From positions 806,001 to 870,000 of the forward strand of contig CM036753.1 of assembly GCA_020796225.1 (NCBI GenBank): 64,000 bases of DNA, read 5' to 3'. The stretch comes from Arion vulgaris (Eukaryota > Mollusca > Gastropoda > Stylommatophora > Arionidae). Positions 1 through 11,834 of the stretch are shown here, in pieces. Under the pieces are notes generated by a model. It saw only the letters and a list, made by a program, of their open reading frames with translations, searched no databases and was not told the origin of the DNA. The stretch's first letter is position 1; each line of letters opens with the position of its first letter. The translations under genes and the position numbers were made by a program.

Positions 1-503
1 CCTAGAGCTGAGGCTATTGATTATAGAAGGGAAAATTTTACCGAAGAGGAGCAGGCAGACGTTAAGTGGGGAACAAATGAAAAGAGTTACCAGCAGGGTA
101 ACCCTGAAAGGTAGGTACAAGAGGTTTCAGAAATGAGATGTTATACCTGTGGCAGAACAGGACATGTATCGTACGATTGCCGAGGGTTCGAATGTTTTGT
201 ATGTGGTGAAAACAGATATTGGGCTAGAGAATGCCAGGCACAATATAAATAGTCCAGAGAGGGAGTTTGAAGGACAAGAGGGAAGCAGGCGACAGTATAA
301 TAAACAGCAGGGAAATGGACGTACCACCCGGTAGGTTTGATCAAACAGGGTGGCAAGTACTGCAGGCCAATCAAATATATTCACAAAAAGAGAAATTTAT
401 GGTTAGATGCGCTAGTTCGTGTAGAGTGCTGATAGGGAAGCAGTCCATTACAGTCCTAGTGGGCACAGAAGCAAATGTGAGTTTGATAGATGAGAAAATA
501 TAA
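1..503 (+). pseudogene. Gypsy-type LTR retrotransposon remnant (gag zinc knuckles, protease)
   Basis: Frame 1 is open from base 1 to a TAG at 112-114, then continues through a zinc-knuckle segment (133-252). The first knuckle is perfect (C-x2-C-x4-H-x4-C, CYTCGRTGHVSYDC). The second has Tyr in place of His (CFVCGENRYWAREC). About 150 bases later, in another frame (403-502), comes a retropepsin-like stretch, VLIGKQSITVLVGTEANVSL. The usual D-T/S-G catalytic triplet is decayed to G-T-E. The order gag knuckle then protease fits a Gypsy-like element. Stops, a frame change and the lost catalytic residues mark it as dead. No LTR is visible. Confidence 0.7.
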
Positions 504-862
504 TAATCAGATGACTAAAAGTTAGGAAAGAGATAAAACCCTGCAAGACCAGATTGGAATCAGTGTCCTAGGAACTTCACGGATTTCTCTCTGAGTACTC
601 TTGTTCTTTTAGTGTTCTTAGCATGTCTTTATACTATAGCAGGTGCTCTTGTCTTTAACAAACCCAAACTGTTCTTTATCAATTTCTGATTTTATTCTGT
701 TTCTAATTTATTCTTCATCTTAGCAATATCTTTGTTATATGGTTCTTTTGTTATATGGTTCTTAAATCTAATATTAATGTTGTAGCATCTGCAGGTCCAT
801 TAGGAAAGATTAGTTGTAGATGCATTTAAAAAAAAAGGTTAACAATTAGTCCTACGCAAACA
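504..862. other. No gene seen; T-rich unique-looking sequence
   Basis: T-rich sequence with a short duplication (GTTATATGGTTCTT at about 734-760). No coding, RNA or transposon signal was recognised. It may be decayed retrotransposon. Confidence 0.4.
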
Positions 863-1960
863 GTGAGACTGGAAAGAATTCAGAATGAGGCTATGCGCAT
901 CATTCTGGGATGCACCAAAGATACACCAAGAGTGTCAATGCGATTCCTTCTTGATCTCCTAACTATTACTAACAGAATTGAAACTAGGAGGGTTCGATCA
1001 TATCTAAGAATCAATGCAAACAAGGAACATCCTCTCCATGAAGAACTCATTAAAGAGAAAGGTGTAGACTCAAGAGAGACAGATCATGGCTGAGTCAGCG
1101 GAAGATACGCTTAGGAAAATATGTGATCCTTCCGGAATTGAAACAGGAGAGGAATGGATAGCTGTGCCGCCTCAATTTCCGACTGCTTTCACCGTTATTA
1201 CATCTATTAAGAAAAACTGAGAAAAAAATAATCTATCACTACTAAACGTGGAGGTGGAGGCTCTCTTGAATGACATCATCAATGATACAGATGTGGTTAT
1301 TTACACCGATGGTTCAGTCATTCGCCAACAACGCTGTGCGTGGGCTTTTCAGCACGCTCAGGAGGAAAAATAATAAGAGAGGCCAGTGGGGCCTACGCAC
1401 AACCACAAGTAGCTTGACAATGGAGGTTCGGGCGGTTACGGAGGCGGTGAACTGGTTGGCATCTCACAATTACTCTCGTGTTTTCATACTCAGTGACTCC
1501 ATGAGCATGATTCGTAAAGTCGAATCAGGTATGGTGAGACGCAACTGGGTGGAGGTACTGGTACAGACAATGATCAGAGAAATCACCTTTATTTTTGTCC
1601 CTGGGCACGCAGGAGTTAGGGGTAATGAACGAGCTGATAGATTGGCTGGCTTAGCTACAATATCAGAGGGAGCTGCAATGGATCAAAGTGACATTCTTCA
1701 CGCATTGGAGTCTTTCCGAACAGAGGAGTTTCAGGGCTGTGAATCCCACTCGCTGACCAGATTGAAAGAGATGGGTGTCAATATTGGTGCAGCCCGAAAA
1801 GAACAACATACTAAATATGCAAAGAGATTGATTAATCAACATCGAACTGGCGTGTTGGATCACTAGACGCTGCTGGATTTGCTGAGGCGGAGATCGTAGC
1901 ACCTATGGACATGTCCGAGTGCTATGATGATAGTCCTCATATAACTGATAACTGTTTTAA
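863..1960 (+). pseudogene. LINE 3' part: RT thumb and RNase H
   Basis: The region 863-1093 reads RLERIQNEAMRIILGCTKDT and onward, a typical stretch between the reverse transcriptase and RNase H domains of RNase H-bearing non-LTR elements. From 1276 an RNase H domain follows: VIYTDGSV (first Asp), a frameshift around 1340-1420, MEVRAVTEAVNWL (Glu), VFILSDSMSMIRKVESGM (second Asp) and FVPGHAGVRGNERADRLAG (last Asp). The protein ends at 1866 and a short A-run follows near 1955. All four catalytic acidic residues are present but in two frames, so it is an inactive 5'-truncated copy. Confidence 0.8.
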
Positions 1961-1999
1961 AAAAAAGACCAGCTGATTCCGGCAAGAAGGTATCACATG

Positions 2000-2272
2000 T
2001 TAGTACAAACCACATATCTGTTGTTTATCTGCACACAGTGCTGTGACTCAATAGTTACCACACATGACTGGGTACAAACCACATATCTGTTGTTTATCTC
2101 ACACAGTGCTGTAACTCAATAGTTACCACACATGACTGGGTACAAACCACATATCTGTTGTTTATCTCACACAGTGCTGTAACTCAATAGTTACCACACA
2201 TGACTGGGTACAAACCACATATCTGTTGTTTATCTGCACACAGCACTGTGACTCAACAGTTACACCACATGA
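2000..2272. repeat. 68-bp tandem repeat, 4 copies
   Basis: The unit begins GGTACAAACCACATATCTG and ends in ACCACACATGACT. Copies start near 2002, 2071, 2139 and 2207; the last one is diverged. Confidence 0.9.
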
Positions 2273-2464
2273 CTGCTGCTGCTTGCTAAAAGTATTATCA
2301 ACATTCAGCTACATGAGATGTCAGCTACAGTTGCTTGCTTGTATGTTTCATTTGTTAGAAATATGCTCTTCCAAGAACATTGTTGTTCTCACCAATTGTT
2401 TTGTCATACATATATAAACAGCTCATGAATTTAAATTGTTATTATGAAATATATCATTCACAAG

Positions 2465-2541
2465 ATCCATCAATCAACAGCTCAGCTGGCTCTCTGTGGT
2501 TATATCCATCAATCAACAGCTCAGCTGGCTCTCTCTCTGTG
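2465..2541. repeat. 39-bp duplication
   Basis: ATCCATCAATCAACAGCTCA followed by GCTGGCTCTCT occurs twice, starting near 2465 and 2504. The interval 2273-2620 otherwise shows no gene. Confidence 0.85.
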
Positions 2542-2624
2542 GTTAAGCTGTTTGACTTGTGTTCCAAAGATTGTGGGTTTGAATCCAGATTGCGCTGTTC
2601 TGGTTATGATTGAATATTTTTAAG

Positions 2625-3003
2625 AGATCCTTAAGATTGACGGAGCTATGGAGTTAGGTTCAGCTTAAGATTGCCAGAGCTACGGAGCTAGGTTCAGCTT
2701 AAGATTGCCAGGAGCTGATGGAGTAGGTTCAGCTTAAGATTGCCAGAGCTGGAGCTAGGTTCAGCTTAAGATTGCCAGAGCTATGGAGCTAGGTTCAGCT
2801 TAAGATTGCCAGAGTTATGGAGTTAGGTTCAGCTTAAGATTGCCAGAGTTATGGAGTTATGTTCAGCTTAGGATTGCCAGAGTTATGGAGTTAGGTTCAG
2901 CTTAAGATTGCCAGAGTTATGGAGTTAGGTTCAGCTTAAGATTGCCAGAGCTATGGAGTTAGGTTCAGCTTAAGGTTGTCAGAGTTATGGAGTTAGGTTC
3001 AGC
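2625..3003. repeat. 34-bp minisatellite, left part
   Basis: About eleven copies of a 34-bp unit (AGCTTAAGATTGCCAGAGTT then ATGGAGTTAGGTTC). Each unit holds one TTAA. The array continues at 5546 after the piggyBac insertion. Confidence 0.93.
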
Positions 3004-3007
3004 TTAA

Positions 3008-5541
3008 CCCCTTGTTTACCAGTGGTTATAGGTTAAACCGCACAGCCTATCCCAAGCGTTTTTCTGCATTTCTACCAACTTATTTGAAAATTTAATAACT
3101 CTGTTATTTTTGGAATATTTGTTTGAAATTTTGTATTTTGACATAAAATATGTATGTGTATGTTTTGATAATAAAAATTTGTGTTTGTACTGCTTTATGT
3201 TTTTTTTATTTAAAAAAAAAAAATTTGCGCAAAAATCCTGGTATTTGAGCATAAATAATAATGTAAAACGACATAAACATACACTAACATACATCAGACT
3301 TACCATAAGTCACATCCAGTATATCGTCTTTGAATGGTAATCCTCAAACATTCCCCAAGCACAGGCCTGGTTTGGAGGGCAGGAGCGACAGTAATAGCGA
3401 GACTCCTTTCGCTTTTTTTTTCTTTAGGCACACTCTACAGGGCTTGGACGGTTTAGCTTTCTGTGTTGGAGGTAGCATATAAATGTAATCCTTCTCAGTC
3501 AGTCTAACTGCATCACCAGTGTTGCCAGATACCGTACCAGGTACAGGTACGTTGGGAGGAGGGCCATTGTTGTACATCCATGATGCAGCAACTGACTCGA
3601 GGAAATCAAGAAATCTTTTTGAGTATCCAGTCTTCTTGGCAAGAATGAAAGCATTACATGCTGCCAATTGAAGACAATGGAAAAAAAGTTTCTTGGTCCA
3701 CTTGAGAGACTTCCTGGTGCAGTCATAAGGCTGTATCAGCTGATCGTGTTTGTCAACACCTCCCATGTTCCTATTGTACTGGGTTGATACTTTTGGCCTG
3801 CGGGTGATCCCCTTTTTCCTGGTATCAGGAATTTCATCTTCCGCATGCCCATGAACAGTTGACAGTAGATGTACAATTGTGGTACTTGGTGGCCACAACT
3901 TTTCCGTCACCAAAGATGGCAGATGAGGCCCCTTTATCCAGCTGGACTAGTTGCAACTGCTCCGGTATGCCCCTTCCCACACGGATTGTGCCGCAGGCAA
4001 GAGTTTGTTTCTCTAGTAGGTAGAGAAACAGTCGCAAACTAGTGTACCAGTTGTCGCAGTACACATGGTGGCCTTGCCTAGCAGGGAGCAATGAGGTACA
4101 CAACCATCCGCTCACTCACTGACAAGTGTTCAGCATCTCCAGGAATAACCTGCTGGATGTCGCTCACGTTTTCTTTACCTGCGTAGATTTTGAATCTATA
4201 GCAATAGCCACCACTCACTTCACCATCCGACTCACAGCACAGGTAGATTTTTATGCCAAACCTGGCTCGCTTGAGTGGGATGTACTGTCGAAATAGTAGA
4301 CGGCCTTTCCACAGAAGTAGACTTTCATCCACACACACATCTCGGCGAGGTTGATAAACTTCTTGAAATTTTTCAAATAAGTGGTCAAGAACAGGCCGGA
4401 TCTTGTACAGGCGGTCATATGCAGGGTCATCCTTGGCAGGCAAGTGTGCATTGTCATTGAAATGCAGATATTTCAAAATATCTGTTCCGTGACATCACAG
4501 AGCGGAATACTGGCAAGTTGTAGAGAGATTTTGTCGACCAGTAGTTTCGGATGTTTGGGAGTTTTATTATCCCCATCAATAGGGATATTCCTAGAAACTT
4601 TTTCATCTCTACATAGTAACATCTTTCCACTGAAATTTTGCTAGCTCTCTCTTGATCCAAACCATCCCTGTACTGCTGTGCATAGAGGTTAGTCTGCAGA
4701 ACTAGGTTGTTCGCAAAATTTTCATCGATGAACAGTTCTACAAACTGCGCCTCTGTAAATCCATCAGTGTTACACTGGAGGCCTGGAACACTTTCGAATA
4801 GTACATCTGGATTAGGAGGTTGATGTCCTGCATCAACCCAGTTATTTATACCATCGTTAGTGGTGATATTACCAGCAATACGACGATAACCTCTAGTGGC
4901 TCTAGCAGCAAAAGGCAGTCCTCTGCCACACCCTCTTTGATTTGTTTGGGCACCTTGTGTGGCTCCCCTTTGGTTACCACAACCTCCAGGTCTTCCTAGT
5001 TGTGAACCCTGTCCAATATTACTAGTACTTGCGACGGGGTCGGTTCTAGAACGCTTACTACTTGGACGTAAATAGACATTCTCATGAATTTCATGGTATC
5101 AGTATCACTCACTAATTTTGCTCATCATGTCACTCACCTGTACACAGAATTTTCAGAATCTGAGTGAACAGATTCACTTGATGAGAATATATCATCATCT
5201 CCGCTATCTGCATCATTGAATATGTCGTCAGCACCATATGACGACAACGCCAAAGCTTTTTCTGTTGGTGTAATCGTTCTGGAAGATTTTCTACACGCCA
5301 TTTTGCTTGAACAATTTTTTACAAAGAGAAACACTCTTTTCGTGCGGCGCGAACAATTGACCAATGGCAATGTTTTATATAAGGGAAGATGTCCCCAATG
5401 CTATAGATAGTCTATTATAGCAGTTGTTCCCTGTTTACCACACATATTTTGTCGATGAGTTTACTACGCGAACGTCTCGTAGTTGGGATACAGCCAACGC
5501 CCACCTACTACGTCACCCTCACGTAGTTAGTAAACAAGGGG
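3008..5541 (-). mobile_element. Complete piggyBac element inserted in the 34-bp satellite
   Basis: The 2534-bp element is bounded by TTAA duplications (3004-3007 and 5542-5545). Its inverted ends are CCCCTTGTTTACCA on the left and, read inward, CCCCTTGTTTACTA on the right. The flanks GGTTCAGC-TTAA and TTAA-GATTGCCAGAG restore one unit of the 34-bp satellite, so the target was the TTAA inside a satellite copy. Size, TTAA target and the enclosed transposase are all as expected for piggyBac. Confidence 0.96.
3300..5301 (-). pseudogene. piggyBac (PGBD-like) transposase, frameshifted
   Basis: The start at 5301 opens with MACRKSSRTITPTEKALALS and an acidic stretch rich in D and S. A long open stretch then leads to the FIDENFANNLVLQTNLYAQQ region and the MKKFLGISLLMGIIKLP motif. 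All three catalytic Asp contexts are visible in separate frames: VDESLLLWKGR, VYCDNWYTSLRLF and NMGGVDKHDQLI. The C-terminus has a cysteine-rich end (PCRVCLKKKK), and after a frame change reads LPFKDDILDVTYGKSD. At least three frame changes (around 4460, 4100 and 3900, and again near 3345) break the reading frame, so the copy looks inactive although its ends are intact. Confidence 0.9.
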
Positions 5542-5545
5542 TTAA

Positions 5546-5883
5546 GATTGCCAGAGCTATGGAGTTAGGTTCAGTTTAAGATTGCCAGAGTTATGGAGTT
5601 AGGTTCAGTTTAAGATTGCCGGAGCTATGGAGCTAGGTTCAGTTAAGATTGCGAGCTAGGAGTTAGGTTCAGTTTAGGATTGCCTAAGAGCTTAGTGAGC
5701 GAGTTAGGTTCAGTTTAGATTGCCAGAGTTATGGAGTTAGGTTCAGCTTAGGATTGCCAGAGCTATGGAGTTAGGTTCAGCTTAGGATTGCCAGAGCTAT
5801 GGAGTTAGGTTCAGTTTAAGATTGCCAGAGTTATGGAGCTAGGTTCAGTTTAAGATTGCCGGAGCTATGGAGTTAGGTTCAGT
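5546..5883. repeat. 34-bp minisatellite, right part
   Basis: About ten more copies of the same 34-bp unit as at 2625-3003. Some copies have small internal deletions (5640-5720). Confidence 0.92.
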
Positions 5884-6565
5884 CAGAGAAGACAATAAAT
5901 GTGTGCTCTGACACAAAAATCAATGATTGAAAATACAAGACAAGAATAACAACAGACACTATATGAAGATTTCTCATAGTCTCTGTATCTGTACTTGATT
6001 ACGTATCTCAAACATAATATATATATATATATATATATATCTCTATCTATCTATGTATGTATGTATATTGCACATATAAGCAGAGTTGCACAAAATGACA
6101 TCAATAAAATCCATTATAACCCATTGTCTGGTAACTATATTCAGACATATTAAATTAACTGTGTAATAGACAAGTTGTCCAGTCAACAATAACCACATCC
6201 CAATATGTTGTTAGACATTTCTTATTCAAGTTACACTCAACACAGAGAGAGAGAGAGACATCACATCTAGGCCTGCTGGACACACGGAGATTATATGAGT
6301 TAAAATTATATTCTTTGGAATGATGAGAAATCAAATGTCATGTCGCCTTTGATCCTTGTCTCTTCTTCACATGACATGTTCTCTTCAGCTTAAGACTAGG
6401 TAGGTCACAACTTTCTTTTGTGTCCAGACAAATAAAGTTGAGCAATCATATGTTAGATTCATGTCAAGTAAGAGCATAAGTAATGTAATAACTGCTGCAC
6501 AAGATGACCACATCAGCCCACCCCTCACCATTGTGTGTGAGACTTGTCTCATCCTCTTTCACAAA
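5884..6565. other. No gene; microsatellites only
   Basis: It holds an (AT)n run near 6017-6040, a CTAT/GTAT patch next to it and a short (GA)n near 6246-6258. No exon or transposon was recognised, and I saw no good last exon for VPS51 here. Confidence 0.5.
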
Positions 6566-6567
6566 TC

Positions 6568-7645
6568 AGATCAATCACCTGAAGACAAAATACAAAACAG
6601 ATCAATCACCTGAAAACAAAACAGATCAATCACCTGAAGACAAAACAGATCAATCACATGAAGACAAAACAAATCAATCACCTGAAGACAAAACAGATCA
6701 ATCACATGAAGACAAAACAAATCAATCACCTGAAGACAAAACAAATCAATCACCTGAAGACAAAACAAATCAATCATCACAGGAAGAACAAATCAATCAC
6801 CTGAAGACAAAACAGATCAATCACCTGAAGACAAAACAGATCAATCACCTGAAGACAAAACAGATCAATCACCTCAAAACAAAACAGATCAATCACCTCA
6901 AAACAGATCAATCACCTCAAAACAGATCAATCACCTGACGACAAAACAGAACAATCACCTCAAAACAAAACAGATCAATCACCTGACGACAAAACAAAAC
7001 AGATCAATCACCTGAAGACAAAACAGATCAATCACATGAAGACAAAACAAATCAATCACCTGAAGACAAAACAGATCAATCACCTGAAGACAAAACAGAT
7101 CAATCACCTGAAGACAAAACAGATCAATCACCTGAAAACAAAACAGATCAATCACCTCAAAACAGATCAATCACCTGACGACAAAACAAATCAATCACAT
7201 GAAGACAAAACAAAACAGTTCAATCACCTGAAGACAAAACAAACATCAATCACCTGAAGACAAAACAGAATCAATCACCTGAAACAACAATCACGAAGAC
7301 AAAACAGATCAATCACCTGAAGACAAAACAGATCAATCACCTGAAGACAAAACAATCACCTGAAGACAAAACAAATCAATCACATGAAGACAAAACAGAT
7401 CAATCACCTGAAGACAAAACAGATCAATCACCTGAAAACAGATCAATCACTAAACAGATCAATCACTCAAAACAAAACAGATCAATCACCTCAAAACAGA
7501 TCAATCACCTCAAAACAAAACAGATCAATCACCTGACGACAAAACAAATCAATCACATGAAGACAAAACAAATCAATCACATGAAGACAAAATAGATCAA
7601 TCACCTGAAGACAAAATATATCAATCACCTGAAGACAAAACAACT
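6568..7645. repeat. 24-bp minisatellite (GATCAATCACCTGAAGACAAAACA type)
   Basis: About 44 copies of a 24-bp unit (GAAGACAAAACAGATCAATC plus ACCT), with CCTGAA/CATGAA/CCTCAA/CCTGAC variants and some shortened copies. The period is a multiple of three, so it reads through as EDKTDQSP on one strand and IDLFCLQV on the other. These are not genes. Confidence 0.95.
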
Positions 7646-7950
7646 ACTCATTATTATCCAGATGACAAATGTTGACATCACAAACAAAATAAACATGTCA
7701 ATATGTTATCAAGCACACAACCAAATAAAGGACAATGCTACAACTTGTGTGTTTCAACACTTCTCTGTTGTATGTGTAGTCTACATGAAACGGTCTGTAC
7801 AATCTGTTGACATAAGTCTACTGCTAGTGTGTGTGACACTGCTAACTTGTGTACATGAGACACAATAAATATGAGATATATATATATAGACTAATGAGAG
7901 AACTGACATAGCCTACTGCTAGTGTGTGACACAATAAATATGAGATATAT
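7646..7950. other. No gene; short repeats
   Basis: It contains a duplicated phrase (CTACTGCTAGTGTGTG, ACACAATAAATATGAGATAT) and short (AT)n runs. Nothing coding was recognised. Confidence 0.45.
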
Positions 7951-9640
7951 ATATGGCCCTTTTCATCTTTACAGACGGTCAATAGGCAAGTGTTTTACTG
8001 TGACAACTTTTCGCTTTTCTCTCTTGTTGTTCAGCTCGTACATAAGTCTCTTCTCAAAAGACTCTGCGCCTTCCGTAATTTGGCTTTCCACACAACTCTG
8101 TCATCAGCTAGTCCCTCCCATGTGCTGGGATCTATAGAAAAGTTTTCATTGAGGTTTTGCAGACATCTTTATATCTGAGCAGTGGTCTGCCCTGGTGCCT
8201 CTTCCTCCGAAAGTTCACAGAACAACATTTGTTTTGGTATGCGATAAGTTTCCATTCTTCTCACATGTCCCAACCATCTTAGTCGTCTACTGCTGAGCAT
8301 GCCCATGATGGAAGGCAGATTTGCACGTTGTAGTACTTCAGAGTTGGTTATCTTGTCGTACTACCTGATGTTCATAATCTTGCGGAGACATCGAAGGTGA
8401 AAGATGTTAAGTCTCCTCTCGTGTCTTGAGTAGGCTGTCCATGTTTCTGAGCCATATAGTAAAGAACTAATTACACAGGCTCGATATATTTGAGTCTTCG
8501 TCTGCAATGTCAATTTTTTTGTCCCACACTCGCTTGATAGTATGCTGAATGTAGTAGCCGACTCCTATACAAGCGTTGATTTCTTCATCAAGAGAAAGGC
8601 TGGCAGTGACCGTGGACCCAAGATAGCAGAATTTTTGCACTGGTGTTAGATGGTTGCCATTTAAAGTGATATTTGATGTCTTACCTCCCTGACATAATAC
8701 AACTGTTTTGGAGACACTTATTGTCAGAGAAAAGAGGTTGCATGCCTTTGACAAATTATTAATTAGACATTGCAGTGTAGTCTCACTGTGGGCGACTAAG
8801 GCAGCATCGTCAGCGAAAAGGAGGTCCTTGAGAAGTATTTCCGTCGTTTTGTCTTGGCTCTTAAGCGAGCCAAGTTAAACAGTGAACCATCAGATCTAGT
8901 GCGGATGAAAACATCACCATCAGCGCCCCTAAGGCGTGGTTCAAAAGGACTGCGAAGAAGATACCAAAGAGAGCGGGGGCAAGGACACAGCCCTGCTTGA
9001 CTCCACTCTTAACCTCAAAACTATCAGATGTGCTGCCATCGAACTGTATGCTGGCTTTCAGGCCCTCATGGAAGGAAACAATCAATTGGAGCAACTTTGG
9101 GGACAACCAATATACTTCAATATTTTATAAAGACTTGGCCTGCTGACTGTGTCAAATGCCTTAGTCAGATCCACGAAAGCAATACATAGAGGCTTGCTCT
9201 GCTCTCTGCACTTCTTTTGTAGCTGTCGAAGGGTAAATATCATGTCAGTTGTTGACCGTCTAGCTCTGAATCCACATTGTGACTCTGGAAGAACACGCTC
9301 CGTCAGTTTCTGTAGTCATTTTGAAAGGACTAGTGTAAAAGCTTTGCCTGTTACGCTTAGAAGGGAGATGCCTCTGTAGTTGTTACAATCCCCTTATCCC
9401 CTTTGTTTTTATAGAGTGTCACTATCTTTGCATCCCTCATGTCCTGAGGAAGTGTTCCTCTCTCCAGCACTGAATAAGGAGATTGTAGAGGTGGGGCAGC
9501 AGGACATCCCTATTGTATTTGAGGATTTCTGCAGGAATGTTGTCTAGTCCTGATGCCTTACCATTTGAAAGTTTGTTGATTGCTTCGGAAGTTCCTGCTC
9601 CGTGGGTTCGGTATCCAGCTCGGTTTGGTCATGATGTTTC
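7951..9640 (-). mobile_element. LINE family A fragment, copy 1 (RT domain)
   Basis: This is a minus-strand reverse transcriptase in several frames. It reads KLLQLIVSFHEGLKASIQFD, then a VKQGCVLAP motif (about 8990-9010) and FADD catalytic residues (about 8800-8815, LLFADDAALVAHSE). It continues with the KFCYLGSTVTASLSLDEEIN thumb region and ends in non-coding sequence starting at 7951 (GGCCCTTTTCATCTTTACAG on the plus strand). Copy 2 at 44945-46515 shares the same 3' end and almost the same length. Both are flanked by TATATA runs. It is an APE-type non-LTR element; I cannot fix the clade. It is 5'-truncated and frameshifted. Confidence 0.85.
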
Positions 9641-9761
9641 ATGAGATATATATATATATATAGACTAATGAGAGAACTGACAAGAAGTGGTTGGTGTTGA
9701 TATAACTGAACAACAAGGATAGAGATAAGTACTGACTTATTATTCAACATCAACTACTTAC

Positions 9762-9840
9762 ACTAGGCTCCATCATAACTGGGTCAACACATCTGTGCAC
9801 AGCACTGCACACAATTTCATCCAACAACACTTGTACCAAG
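9762..9840 (-). CDS. VPS51: VPS51 last recognised exon (26 codons)
   Basis: The exon is 79 nt, with acceptor CCTTCAG and the start of its first codon supplied by the previous exon. It reads N-LVQVLLDEIVCSAVHRC then VDPVMMEPS. In vertebrate VPS51 this is followed by only about nine residues. Here GTAAGT follows directly, so it may splice to a short last exon. Unspliced, it reads V-S-S and stops at TGA (9750-9752). I found no convincing VVEVIC-type exon further down, so both endings remain open. Confidence 0.93.
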
Positions 9841-9984
9841 CTGAAGGCAAGATTTACTACATGTGAGAACCACAAGATGCTTGACTACATGTGTGTGTGT
9901 GTGTGTCTCATAGATACAGTACTTACACAATCCTGTTACAGCAGTTCACTTCTATTTCACATGAAACAATTAGATAGATAGATA

Positions 9985-10518
9985 GATATATGTCTGTGTG
10001 TGTGTGGATACATGTACAATATATAGTTGTGTGTGTGTGGATACTGTACAATATATATATGTGTGTGTGTGTGTGTGGATACTTGTACAATATATATATA
10101 TGTGTGTGTGGATACTTGTACAATATATATATATGTGTGTGTGTGTGGATACTTGTACAATATATATATATATGTGTGTGTGTGGATACTTGTACAATAT
10201 ATATATGTATGTGTGTGTGTATGGATACTTGTACAATATATATATATGTGTGTGTGTGGATACTTGTACAATATATATTTTTTGTGTGTGTGTGGATACT
10301 TGTACAATATATATATGTGTGTGTGTGGATACTTGTACAATATATATATATATGTGTGTGTGTGGATACTTGTACAATATATATATATGTGTGTGTGGAT
10401 ACTTGTACAATATATATATATGTGTGTGTGTGGATACTTGTACAATATATATATATGTGTGTGTGTGGATACTTGTACAATATATATATATATATGTGTG
10501 TGTGTGGATACTTGTACA

Positions 10519-10549
<31 letters not shown>

Positions 10550-10787
10550 GATATATTGTACAATATATATATATATATATGTGTGTGTGATACTTGTACA
10601 ATATATATATATATATGTGTGTGTGTGGATACTTGTACAATATATATATGTGTGTGTGTGTGTGTGGATACTTGTACAATATATATATGTGTGTGTGTGT
10701 GGATACTTGTACAATATATATATATATATGTGTGTGTGTGAATACTTGTACAATATATACATATATGTGTGTGTGGATACTTGTACA

Positions 10788-10822
<35 letters not shown>

Positions 10823-10834
10823 GATACTTGTACA

Positions 10835-10875
<41 letters not shown>

Positions 10876-11032
10876 GATACTTGTACAATATATATATATA
10901 TATGTGTGTGTGTGGATACTTGTACAATATATACATATATGTGTGTGTGGATACTTGTACAATATATATATATGTGTGTGTGTGGATACTTGTACAATAT
11001 ATATATATATGTGTGTGTGTGGATACTTGTAG
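9985..11032. repeat. TG/TA minisatellite with GGATACTTGTACAA core
   Basis: About 28 copies of (TG)n-GGATACTTGTACAA-(TA)n, with unit length varying from about 32 to 48 because both dinucleotide runs vary. A short GATA run precedes it (9971-9986). Long apparent reading frames on both strands come only from the repeat. Confidence 0.95.
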
Positions 11033-11039
11033 ATTATGC

Positions 11040-11660
11040 AAATTTAAAAAATGACATATATAAAGAGAACATTGCTAACTAAGAACTTCACATCTGTTTC
11101 AGTAGCACTCTTCTCTTGTCCTACCTAGCATTAAGTGGCATATGAAAACATCATCCACAACTAACATATCAGGCTTGATGAATATGCTTCAAAGGATTGA
11201 ATCTGGAAGTCTACGGGTGGACAACATTCAGAGATCACATCTCAAGAAAATGATGACTGTACACACCAGGACGTGCTGGAGTGCAGGGTATCGAGCATGC
11301 TAGTTTTCTTGCAAACATTGCCCCGACTCAAGTGGGCAGAAGTATGGACAGAGCCGATATCATCAATGTGGTTTGCTCTCATTTATGTGACATGGAACGA
11401 CTTTGAGAATAAGGCGTTAAGTTTGGAAATGACAGACAGTGTCATCTTTGTGGTAGAGAGAGAAGATATACTAATCAACTTCTCATGGGTACCGTGAGCA
11501 AATAGACTTTGGGATGGCTGCGGCAGCGGAGGTCAGAGCATGAAAGGGAAAACTCAATGTGCCATGACGTCGATCACATCATGTTAGAAATATATTTGTG
11601 AGACAACAACAACAAGAATAAGACTGCACAAGTTGACAGTACACCAGACAGATGTGAATG
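11040..11660. other. No recognised gene; possible decayed transposon
   Basis: It contains a plus-strand open stretch of 74 codons (11273-11497) that I do not recognise, followed by a CAACAACAACAAG patch. It may be an old retroelement tail. No exon borders were found. Confidence 0.3.
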
Positions 11661-11672
11661 AGAGACACTTAC

Positions 11673-11785
11673 TTTTCATCTGACACAAATCTCCACAGGT
11701 ACAACTGCAGGTAATGGGTATCCACTTGAATCTGTTGTAGGCCATACCTGCCAAATGTCCTTAGCCGTACACACTCCAGGAATGT
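11673..11785 (-). CDS. VPS51: VPS51 internal exon (37 codons plus 2 nt)
   Basis: The exon is 113 nt, with acceptor TACTACAG and donor GTAAGT. It encodes [20 protein letters not shown], then [17 protein letters not shown], and ends two bases into an Asn codon. This is the [26 protein letters not shown] signature near the VPS51 C-terminus. A LINE 3' end (11835-12510) lies only about 50 bases upstream of the acceptor. Confidence 0.97.
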
Positions 11786-11834
11786 CTGTAGTATAAAGTA
11801 AAATATTTGTTACAAATAACTATTACAAGCACTA

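Noticed and set aside
3016..3340. Overlapping open frames on both strands at the left end of the first piggyBac element
   Set aside because: AT-rich terminal non-coding sequence of the transposon with no family motif.
5884..9700. A last VPS51 exon coding a VVEVIC-type end
   Set aside because: I scanned for a short minus-strand exon after an AG acceptor with this pattern and found no convincing match.
9923..11082. Several reading frames of 160-370 codons on both strands
   Set aside because: They follow the TG/TA minisatellite exactly, with only a few amino acids in rotation and open on both strands. They are a repeat artefact.
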